The translations under genes and the position numbers were made by a program. The notes under the pieces are model-generated. The model was given only the letters and a program-made list of their open reading frames with translations, had not been told where the DNA came from and ran no database searches. DNA of 64,000 nt from JAHZKN01 sp965250205 (lineage in GTDB: Bacteria; Pseudomonadota; Alphaproteobacteria; Rhizobiales; Hyphomicrobiaceae), in contig CBDFNK010000009.1 of assembly GCA_965250205.1 (NCBI GenBank), positions 1-64,000 on the forward strand, read 5' to 3'. Shown here piece after piece: positions 1 to 7,308 of this stretch. Each line of letters begins with the position of its first letter. Position 1 is the first letter of the stretch.

Positions 1-1
1 T

Positions 2-70
2 GAGCAAGAAGCCGAAGCGCAATCAATTGACGATGCCGGCGAAACGTTCCCCGCAGATGATCCAGCGTGA
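2..70 (+). CDS. C-terminal end of an unidentified protein (runs in from the left edge)
   Basis: Frame 2 is open from the window edge to a TGA at 68-70 and encodes an acidic tail ending in AGETFPADDPA. Only 22 codons are visible, so no function can be assigned. An antisense reading is also open here, and the call rests only on the plausible acidic tail and the clean stop. Confidence 0.2.
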   Translation, partial: EQEAEAQSIDDAGETFPADDPA

Positions 71-998
71 CATGCTCGCCGACGCAAAGCGCCAAGAGCG
101 ACGTGGTTTATCGAAGCCAAAAGATGCACCTGGTGTATCCGTCAGGCGGACGGTGAGGGGAATGTCGTCATCGAACCGTCTCCACCAAGACACATCCGTT
201 AGCCTAAAGCGGCAGCGCGCGCCTGGTCGCGTGCGCATCTCGCCGGCGCAGCCTCGTGCCGTGCCGGCACTGCGGCTGCAACGCCGTCTCGCCGCGCTCG
301 CTGGCGCACGGCTCTTTCTCCCCGCCTCGCTTGCGCGCCACGCGGCAAGCCGCGCTTTGCGCTGCGGTGCGGCTCCTGCGCTTTGTGGCCGCCTCCGGCG
401 TCCAGTCGCGCGGGCGGCCGCACTCCCTCGCCGCCGCCGTCGCCGGGCCTTGCCTTCGGCCTGCGCGTCGCTGCGCCCTCGCTGCGCTTGGTCTGGCTAT
501 GCTGCGGCCTGCGGCCTGGCTGACGCGCCTCGTCGCTGCGCATCTCGGCGACTACCGGTCTCCTCCCCCTACCGGCGCTACTTCGGCGCTTGCCGGCCTC
601 TCTGCGCGCTACGCGCGCGTCGTGGCCGGTTCCCTCGTCTCGGCCGGCCAGTCCGCGCGTCGCTTGATATGCCGCCACCGTCACCATGCTCCGCGCCTCG
701 CTACCCTCGCTGCCCTCTCTTCCTCGTCTCGGCTGCGCGCTGCGGCCAGGCCTTGTTTGCGCGCTGTCGCGCGCTGCTCATTAAAAAGCGGCCTGGCAGA
801 GCGCCAAAAAAAACAAGATCCACTGTGTGAATATTTTCTCTCATCAACTCTGTGAAAGTCTAGCGCCTGGCAAACGCTGCGCTCTCGCGCCGCAAGGGTA
901 AATACACTTCGCTTCGCTCGCCCTTGCCCCGCTCCCGGCCAGGCGCAAGTGGTGTGTGTGTCTTGCGGCTTCGCCGCTGTTTTCAAAAGGAGGTTGTG
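71..998. other. GC-rich, hairpin-rich low-complexity tract without a convincing gene
   Basis: About 900 bases dominated by short G/C words with many small inverted repeats; a clear example is GCGGC-TTC-GCCGC near 966-978. Several frames on both strands stay open because stop codons are rare in such sequence. The translations are strings of Arg, Ala, Pro, Leu and Cys without domain structure. I see no gene here. The tract may be a structured non-coding, replication-associated or leader region, given the replication-like gene nearby. Confidence 0.5.
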
Positions 999-1382
999 AT
1001 GGTTTCTCGTTTGTCTTCTCGGTCGCCGCTGGTCACGTTGCGCGCGGTCTCCCCGCTCGCCCGTCTGGCCGGGCGCGATGGTGTTTTGTCTTGGCCGCCC
1101 CGCTTGGTCCGTCTCCGTGGCGGTCGTGCCCCTGTCTGGGCTGGCCGTTGCTTGTCGTGCGGCTATCCTATGTCGCTTTGCTTCCCGCGTGTGCCGTGGC
1201 GCTGTGCGCTGTGCTGGGTGCGTCACGCGCGTCGTTCTCGTGCGAAGGGGCGTCGTTTCTCGCGCTGCCGCCGTTGGTGCCCGCCAGCGGAGGACGAAGG
1301 CGTGGGCGAACTGCAAACTCAAATGCCGTTCGTGCCCAACGTGCCGAGCCGTTCTGATTGGCTTTATTTCGACAAAAAATGA
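999..1382 (+). CDS. Possible small Arg/Cys-rich protein with CxxC pairs
   Basis: The ATG at 999 is preceded by a near-perfect ribosome binding site (AAAAGGAGG, 985-993), and the 127-codon frame ends 10 bases before a strong terminator. These two signals are the case for a real gene. The product is very basic and has CLSC, CALC and further cysteines around residues 52-95, which could bind zinc. Against it, the first 80 codons share the low-complexity GC-rich composition of the tract upstream; the last 30 (from about PAEDEGVGELQ) look more ordinary. I do not recognise a family. It could instead be an untranslated structured transcript. Confidence 0.3.
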   Translation: MVSRLSSRSPLVTLRAVSPLARLAGRDGVLSWPPRLVRLRGGRAPVWAGRCLSCGYPMSLCFPRVPWRCALCWVRHARRSRAKGRRFSRCRRWCPPAEDEGVGELQTQMPFVPNVPSRSDWLYFDKK

Positions 1383-1392
1383 CCCATGATTG

Positions 1393-1438
1393 CAGGGTAA
1401 CCGTTTGATATTGTTGAGCGGTTACCCTGTTTTTTTTT
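1393..1438 (+). terminator. Rho-independent terminator
   Basis: A perfect 11-bp stem (CAGGGTAACCG, 1393-1403, pairing with 1419-1429) with a 15-base loop is followed at once by nine T residues (1430-1438). It ends plus-strand transcription coming out of the GC-rich tract or the 999-1382 ORF. Confidence 0.85.
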
Positions 1439-1505
1439 ATTTCAAATTTTGCGGGCGGAGCAGGGTAGAGTGTTTGAAAGAATTCACAGGCTGCATGTTT
1501 TGAAG

Positions 1506-1685
1506 ATGCGTGACACTGAAGCAAACCAGAGAACCCCTGTGTGCGCAGTCTGTGGTGAGTTCATCTTAAAAGTTCTATCGCCTCACATCCCTACGTGCTC
1601 AAGCGATTGCCTCCGTGAACATCTGTCCACACTTGTTAACGATTGTGTCCAAGCTGCCGTTGCTGCTGAACTCGATGACGAGTAA
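1506..1685 (+). CDS. Small putative zinc-binding protein
   Basis: A 59-codon product (78 if a TTG at 1449 is used; a GTG at 1470 is also possible). It has a CAVC pair followed about 15 residues later by CSSDC, a spacing that suits a small zinc finger. An acidic C-terminus ends in ELDDE. It lies just after the terminator and just before another small ORF on the same strand, both converging on the replication-like gene. Function unknown. The start is uncertain because no strong ribosome binding site precedes any of the three candidates. Confidence 0.45.
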   Translation: MRDTEANQRTPVCAVCGEFILKVLSPHIPTCSSDCLREHLSTLVNDCVQAAVAAELDDE

Positions 1686-1722
1686 ACTGTTCGCCGTTCC
1701 TGACCCAATGTGAGAGAAGACC

Positions 1723-1974
1723 ATGCACTACGACACCAAAGAGTTAGCGGCTACCATCTCTGCTGCTACTGCCAAGCTCACATCACAGATTCCAAAATCT
1801 CGTTTTGATCGGATCGACGAAGTGCAACGGCCTCTCTCACAGCTCCTCCGTGCTTCTGCTATTCTGGTGTCGGCCGAGCAAGAGGAAATATCTGTGATGT
1901 CTTTTGCAGATGAGCCCAGCGCCAAACGCACCAAATCGAAAAGCAGCAAGAGCACCAAGCGCACTAAGGCTTAG
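1723..1974 (+). CDS. Small hypothetical protein with Lys/Ser-rich tail
   Basis: 83 codons, preceded by GAGAGAAG about 10 bases before the ATG. The N-terminal 60 residues look helical and mildly hydrophobic; the last 20 are a run of Lys, Ser and Thr that could contact nucleic acid. It ends within the last codon of the convergent replication-like gene (4-base overlap at 1971-1974). No family recognised. Confidence 0.45.
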   Translation: MHYDTKELAATISAATAKLTSQIPKSRFDRIDEVQRPLSQLLRASAILVSAEQEEISVMSFADEPSAKRTKSKSSKSTKRTKA

Positions 1975-2600
1975 TCGCCTTCCACCTGGTGTATCGTTTC
2001 TATGGCGTCTATCGCTTCTTCCAAATCAATCTGCTCATCTTGATCGTCGCTAGTGTTGGTTCGCTCTATCATCGCTGCCACCGCGCGTTGTGCGTTCTTC
2101 GCTTTGGTGCGTTTGCCCCTGGCGGCGTGATACTGGCCAGCCGTGCCGCGCCAGAAGAATTCAGGTGACAGTCGATAGCGGCTGGCTCTTCCTCCTCCTC
2201 CTCTGTTTTCTCGCTCGACTACTCCAAGTTCGCACAGTCGTTTAAGTGCTCGTGAGATCGTTGCTTGGCTGCAACCTACGTTATCTGCCATCTTGTATTG
2301 ATCAACGTCTCTGAATACTTGAAAGTCTAGTCGTTCACCTGGCACACCAACCAATCTGAACATCAACTGCCAATCTCGAGATTTCATGTCGGCCACCGCC
2401 AATTTGGATGCACCGCGTGAGAATAAGTAGGTGAAGGTGTCGTCAAAGCGTTGACGCGGTCGCTTCTCCTGGAGGGTGACAGTGCGCCCGGTCAAGCGAT
2501 CAGTGAATTCATTCATGGCGTGCATCAACAGCGTTGCTGTCAACCTCCCGATTATCCTCAACAATTTTGGTCTGCCGGGGGTGTGTGTAAGCTGCGCCAT
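1971..2600 (-). CDS. Winged-helix replication-initiator-like protein (RepL-like)
   Basis: 209 codons from an ATG at 2600; a second in-frame ATG lies about 26 codons in. The centre reads as a winged helix: a helix around QYKMADNVGC, the recognition segment SQATISRALKRLCELGVV, then a glycine-rich wing and YRLSPEFFWRG. The pattern 'switch helix, then Y-R-(L/I)-x-P-x-(x)-(F/W)-(W)-(K/R)-G' matches what I know of RepL-type plasmid initiators and related phage replication proteins. The upstream sequence (2601-2640) is AT-rich. Gene order suggests a plasmid or phage remnant beside pepA. A general MarR/DeoR-like regulator is the main alternative. Confidence 0.6.
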   Translation of the reverse strand: MAQLTHTPGRPKLLRIIGRLTATLLMHAMNEFTDRLTGRTVTLQEKRPRQRFDDTFTYLFSRGASKLAVADMKSRDWQLMFRLVGVPGERLDFQVFRDVDQYKMADNVGCSQATISRALKRLCELGVVERENRGGGGRASRYRLSPEFFWRGTAGQYHAARGKRTKAKNAQRAVAAMIERTNTSDDQDEQIDLEEAIDAIETIHQVEGD

Positions 2601-2827
2601 GCGCGTAATATATATTATGGAAAGTTTATAGAATTAATGGCGTGTTTACAGCTGCTTCATAATGAGGCAAATCTGTCGGCTATGGCCGGCTTGGGATGCT
2701 GCAGCTGTCTTTCAAGCTCATCAGCACGTCGCCCCTGATCTGACAGACTAAGCGATCCAAGACTTTCATCCCGGACCGCAGAATTGCTGGACCGTCAGGA
2801 TCGGGCCACCCTCCGTTTCAGCACGCA

Positions 2828-4372
2828 CTATTTTTCGTGATGGTCAGCGACAAACCGATCGAGCAAGCGCACGCCCCACCCGGATCCCCAACTGCGATTG
2901 ATGTCGGTTGATGATGCATCCATGGCTGTACCCGCAAGATCGATATGCGCCCACGGCGTGTCGTCGATGAAGCGTTTGATGAAGGCCGCCGCTGTGCACG
3001 CCCCGCCCCAACGTCCACCAAGGTTTTTGATATCACCCGTTGAGCCTTTGATCATTTTGTCGAACGAGGCATCGAGCGGCATCCGCCACAGCTTCTCATC
3101 GGTCTTCTTCGCTGCATCAAGAAGATTATTTGCCAGTCTGTCGTCATTGGCAAACAGGCCAGCAAAGTCCTTGCCAAGCGCAATCATAATCGCGCCAGTG
3201 AGTGTGGCGAGATCGATAACCAATTTGGGCTTGAACCGTTGTTGCGTGTACCACAGCACATCTGCCAACACGAGGCGGCCTTCAGCATCCGTGTTGAGCA
3301 CTTCGATGGTTTGCTTGGACATGGAGGTCACGATGTCGCCAGGTCGGGTGGCGTTACCTGACGGCATGTTTTCCACGAGGCCGATAAGGCCAACAGCGTT
3401 CACATTGGCTTTGCGCTCGGCCAACGTAAGCATCAAACCTGTGACACAGGCGGCACCGCCCATGTCTCCTTTCATCCCCTCCATACCGGCAGCCGGTTTA
3501 ATCGAAATACCACCTGTATCAAAGACCACGCCCTTGCCAACAAAAGCGATCGGTTTTGACCGTTTGGATTTGGCACCGTGCCACTGCATCACCGCAACAC
3601 GTGATGGCTTGGCACTGCCCTGCCCTACAGAAAGCAGCGCGCCCATACCAAGTTCCTCAAGGGCATCATCGTCTAGAACTTCGACCTCTAGCCCTGACTT
3701 TTCGAGGCTTTTGGCAATATCTGCAAATTCCACAGGCCCAAGCGTATTGGCAGGTTCATTGACCAAATCACGCGCTAAGCAGACGCCATTGGCGATGGCG
3801 TGGCGCTCCTCATAGGCCTTGGCGGCTTTCTTTGGATTGCCACAGTGGATGACCACGCGCTCCAAATTTTTGGATTTGTCTTTTGCTTTGCCGTTATCTT
3901 CTTTTGTGTCTGGGCCAGCATCCGTTTTGTATTTTTCAAAGCTATAGCACCTCAACTGCATACCAAGGGCGAGGTCGGCGGCGATATCTTCTGGTTTCCT
4001 GCCGCCACCATCAACGACTTCGGCTATCAGACTCGCTGTTTTTGTTTTGCGCGCCCCAACCCTGCCTGCGATGGCACCGCCTAACAAAATCCAATCGGTC
4101 GACTTGGCTTTGTCAGCAGCACCCGCACCGACCACAAGCAGGCGTTGGCATTTCAATTTAGCTGGTGCCAAAACTTCAATGCCAGTTTTGGATTTGCCAA
4201 TAAAACCTGCGGCTTTGGCAGATCGTATAATCGCATTTGAAGATTTGGTGTTGAGCGCATCACCAGTAGCCGCCAATGCCAGAGCGTCTTTATCCTCAGC
4301 GCCAATGATAATGGTCGTGCGTTCCAGATCATCGGAGAGAGAAACAAATTCGACATTGAGTTGCTGAGACAT
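2828..4372 (-). CDS. pepA: Leucyl aminopeptidase (M17 family)
   Basis: A cytosolic metallo-exopeptidase that removes N-terminal residues from peptides; family members can also bind DNA. At 514 codons it is full length. The catalytic half has GKGVVFDTGG near residue 277, a GMKGDMGGA segment just after it, and the M17 signature NTDAEGRL near residue 358, which supply the two-metal site. It diverges from lptF, a classic alphaproteobacterial arrangement. The usual downstream partner holC is not seen; the next gene is the replication-like ORF instead. Confidence 0.96.
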   Translation of the reverse strand: MSQQLNVEFVSLSDDLERTTIIIGAEDKDALALAATGDALNTKSSNAIIRSAKAAGFIGKSKTGIEVLAPAKLKCQRLLVVGAGAADKAKSTDWILLGGAIAGRVGARKTKTASLIAEVVDGGGRKPEDIAADLALGMQLRCYSFEKYKTDAGPDTKEDNGKAKDKSKNLERVVIHCGNPKKAAKAYEERHAIANGVCLARDLVNEPANTLGPVEFADIAKSLEKSGLEVEVLDDDALEELGMGALLSVGQGSAKPSRVAVMQWHGAKSKRSKPIAFVGKGVVFDTGGISIKPAAGMEGMKGDMGGAACVTGLMLTLAERKANVNAVGLIGLVENMPSGNATRPGDIVTSMSKQTIEVLNTDAEGRLVLADVLWYTQQRFKPKLVIDLATLTGAIMIALGKDFAGLFANDDRLANNLLDAAKKTDEKLWRMPLDASFDKMIKGSTGDIKNLGGRWGGACTAAAFIKRFIDDTPWAHIDLAGTAMDASSTDINRSWGSGWGVRLLDRFVADHHEK

Positions 4373-5010
4373 TGTGTGGCGTACTCCTTACGCGCTGGGG
4401 TTGATTTGATTTGCGTCTGGCAGCTTTGCCAAATCGCCAATCATCAAACAAAGTTGGTAGGCCCTGACAGATTTGGCACACGGCTTTAAGAGCGACCTAA
4501 AACGGGTGAATGTTTGAGGAGCGAATGCAGGTCTGCACCATTAAATGTCTGCCAAGTGTCCGGAAATCTTCTTGAATCGAGAGAACCTTAGCCCCTCGTT
4601 CGCCAAGTGCAAGCTAAGCCCGCTATGACGGTTCATAAGGAAAGCTAATAGTACGCGCGCAATTGATCAGACAACGTTGCGATTTGTCCCAGACGAAGGA
4701 CATGAGCACAAATCAAGTTCTAGTGTGTTCTTGGGACCCGACTCGGACACAATAGGGGCTGCAACAGGTTGTTTTTCCCAGAAAAACTGCCCCTGGCTCA
4801 GCTCTAGATCTGGTAAACGGGTCGAATTTCCGCCACGTCTTTATGGGACATGGGACCTGCGTGCGGATGGCCTAAGGCCTCATAATCAGGACCGACTTGA
4901 TTTCAAGTTGCAAACACGAATGGATTTGGCGTTGGGGGAATGATGCCAAACCAAACAGTTATCGTAAGGCCGTATGCACTGTGTTTTGGGGATGGGACGG
5001 GCCAGCATTG
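4373..5010. promoter_or_regulatory. Divergent intergenic region between pepA and lptF
   Basis: 638 bases between two divergent genes. The open frames here (for example 4677-4943 on plus) have no coding look or recognisable domain. It must hold the promoters of both operons. A possible -35-like TTGGGA lies at 4733, but I could not find a convincing -10 at proper spacing, so no promoter is called. Confidence 0.4.
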
Positions 5011-6207
5011 ATGAATATCTTTTCGCGATATGTCTTTCGGCAGACCACGGCGGCCTTGCTGCTTATACTGTTGTCTCTGGCAGGCATCGTTTGGATCGCA
5101 CTTGCCTTGCGCGAGCTGAATGTCGTGACCTCTGATCGCCAAGACACGACTGTGTTGCTGAAAATGACAACGCTCGCGCTTCCCAACTTGCTCGTAATGA
5201 TTGCGCCTTTTGCCTTGCTTATTAGCGTTGTTCACGTGCTCAACAGATTGAGCACGGATAGTGAATTGATTGTTCACACAGCTGGCGGCGGCACAGTTTG
5301 GTCACTAGCAAAGCCGCTGCTGACATTGGCCGTAATAGTCTCTGTCGCCATGCTGTTCGTCAACCATCTCGCTATGCCGTGGAGTTTGAAGACACTGCGC
5401 CAGATTGTCATCCAGGTGCGCACAGATTTGTTAACTCAGGTCATTCAGCCCGGACGTTTTTCAAGTCCAGTGAAAGGCATTACGTTTCACATTCGAGACC
5501 GGGCACTGAATGGTGAGCTGCAAGGCTTGATCATGAACGATCTGCGTAAGGTTGGAGAGCACAACTCTTACCTTGCTCAAAAAGGCGTTCTCGTTAAGCA
5601 GAATGACACGGCATATCTTGTCATGACGGATGGCCATATCGTGCAGCGGGCATCTGAGAAAGAAGAACCGCGTATCATCACCTTTACAAACTACGCACTC
5701 GATCTTGCCAACTTTGAATCAAGTAAAAAAGTCAATCGGCTGAAAGCTCGCGAGCTTTATACAGGGGAGCTGTTAGACCCGAAAATAAGGGGTAAAGCCT
5801 CAAAACGGGATGCCAAAAAATTCGTATCTGAGTTGCATGAGCGCTTCGCGAGTGCGCTCTATCCCTTTGCCTTTGTGTTGATCGCGCTTGCAACGATTGG
5901 CAATGCACAAAGCACGCGACACAACAGATCGCGCGCTTTGATAACAGGCATTGTGTCCGCCTCCAGCATTCGATTACTTGGGTTAGGCCTGAACAATGTT
6001 GTAGCAAAAGCAGAGCATTTGTTTTTTATACTCTATCTCGTACCCATCGTGGCTATTGTGTTGGCTCTCGGGGCGATCTTACGCAATGCGCGTCCAAAGC
6101 GTCCGAACGAACGTCTCGACGTGTTGCTTGATCGCATGAGTGCCAAGTTTGCAGTTCTGCTTGCCCGCTTTCAGAAAAAATCTAAAAACCTTCCCGTAAA
6201 GGCCTGA
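5011..6207 (+). CDS. lptF: LPS export permease LptF
   Basis: An inner-membrane subunit of the LptB2FG transporter that extracts lipopolysaccharide and feeds it to the periplasmic bridge. The start at 5011 (MNIFSRYVFRQ) gives 398 residues and puts the first membrane helix at residues 8-30; the longer reading from 4897 adds a non-conserved tail. Further membrane segments follow near 55-80 and 95-115, then a periplasmic domain, then three C-terminal helices, which is the YjgP/YjgQ layout. The lptG start lies 6 bases after its stop. Confidence 0.95.
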   Translation: MNIFSRYVFRQTTAALLLILLSLAGIVWIALALRELNVVTSDRQDTTVLLKMTTLALPNLLVMIAPFALLISVVHVLNRLSTDSELIVHTAGGGTVWSLAKPLLTLAVIVSVAMLFVNHLAMPWSLKTLRQIVIQVRTDLLTQVIQPGRFSSPVKGITFHIRDRALNGELQGLIMNDLRKVGEHNSYLAQKGVLVKQNDTAYLVMTDGHIVQRASEKEEPRIITFTNYALDLANFESSKKVNRLKARELYTGELLDPKIRGKASKRDAKKFVSELHERFASALYPFAFVLIALATIGNAQSTRHNRSRALITGIVSASSIRLLGLGLNNVVAKAEHLFFILYLVPIVAIVLALGAILRNARPKRPNERLDVLLDRMSAKFAVLLARFQKKSKNLPVKA

Positions 6208-6213
6208 TGATAC

Positions 6214-7308
6214 ATGTGGCAACGTTCAACTATCGATCTCTATCTGGCAAGACGATTTTTGGTTGCAATCGTTGGCACGTTTGTCTTGTGCTCTGGTCTG
6301 ATCTTCATGATCGATTTCGTTGAGCTGCTGCGCCAGTCGAGCAAGGTCGGTGATGTATCATTATTTAGGCTTGTGGCATTGGCAGTGTTGCGCCTGCCTG
6401 CCTACACAGAATTTCTTCTACCCTTCTCTATCCTTGTTGGATCCATCGCAGCGCTGCTTTGGTTGTCACGCAAGAGTGAGATTGCAGTGATGCGCGCTGG
6501 CGGCATGTCAGTATGGCAGTACTTGCGGCCAGGTTTGATTGTCGCCTTCTGTCTTGGGCTGTTCGCGGTGCTGGTCTACAATCCCGTTGCAGCAACGGCG
6601 CGAGCAAAATCTGAAAAAATGGCTGCGGAAACCTTCGGTCGTGACGCTAAATTATTCCGCTCTGACGCTGATGGTGTTTGGTTGCGCCAGAACGGTCCCG
6701 ATGGGGAATCGGTAATCTCATCGCTCTACACGGAAAAAAAGGGCCTTGAGCTGCGTATTGTAACGGCATTCGTTTTTGACCAGAAAGGCGCCTTTCTGGC
6801 GCGCGTCGATGCCAAGTCAGCTGAACTCAAAAAAGGCTACTGGAAACTCAGAAAAGCGGTGGTGGCTGCGGTCAATCAGCCGCCTAAAGAGGTTGGCGTG
6901 TATCTACTTCCGACCCACCTCACCCCAGAACGCGTACGAGAAACCCTGGGAAACGTCATTTCGGTGTCGTTCTGGCAGCTACCTAAACTCATTGAACATG
7001 CTGAAAAGGCAAATATTTCTTCAAGTGTCTTGCGTGTTCAATATGAGCTCTTGCTGTCCCGCCCTTGGCTCTGCCTAGCTATGGTTCTTTTGGCGGCTAC
7101 TGTGTCGTTGCGGTCATTCCGGTCGGGCGGCATCCAGACTATGGTAATCACCGGAATGATAGGGGGATTTGGCTTTTTTCTGATGGCTGAAGTTTCCCGC
7201 CAGATTGGCAATGCTGGACTGGCCCCGCCTTGGGCTGCAGTTTGGATCCCCACTTTGGCGGCAATTCTTGTGACAACCACGGTGCTGTTGCACCAGGAGG
7301 ATGGCTAG
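6214..7308 (+). CDS. lptG: LPS export permease LptG
   Basis: The paired permease of LptF in the LptB2FG complex. 364 codons with the same YjgP/YjgQ layout: N-terminal helices (about 12-35, 60-85, 100-122), a periplasmic beta-rich middle with basic patches, and three C-terminal helices (about 275-360). Its stop abuts the lptD start codon, so the two are probably translationally coupled; the lptD ribosome binding site AGGAGG (7295-7300) lies inside the lptG reading frame. Confidence 0.95.
   Translation: MWQRSTIDLYLARRFLVAIVGTFVLCSGLIFMIDFVELLRQSSKVGDVSLFRLVALAVLRLPAYTEFLLPFSILVGSIAALLWLSRKSEIAVMRAGGMSVWQYLRPGLIVAFCLGLFAVLVYNPVAATARAKSEKMAAETFGRDAKLFRSDADGVWLRQNGPDGESVISSLYTEKKGLELRIVTAFVFDQKGAFLARVDAKSAELKKGYWKLRKAVVAAVNQPPKEVGVYLLPTHLTPERVRETLGNVISVSFWQLPKLIEHAEKANISSSVLRVQYELLLSRPWLCLAMVLLAATVSLRSFRSGGIQTMVITGMIGGFGFFLMAEVSRQIGNAGLAPPWAAVWIPTLAAILVTTTVLLHQEDG

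Noticed and set aside
27..855. Long overlapping frames on both strands (267, 199 and 162 codons)
   Set aside because: They exist because stop codons are rare in GC-rich repeats; the translations are Arg/Ala/Pro/Cys runs with no domain and no ribosome binding site.
2898..3815. 305-codon plus-strand frame
   Set aside because: Antisense shadow of pepA, whose minus-strand reading has all family motifs.
4677..4943. 88-codon frame upstream of lptF
   Set aside because: No ribosome binding site, no recognisable motif, and it sits in the divergent promoter region.
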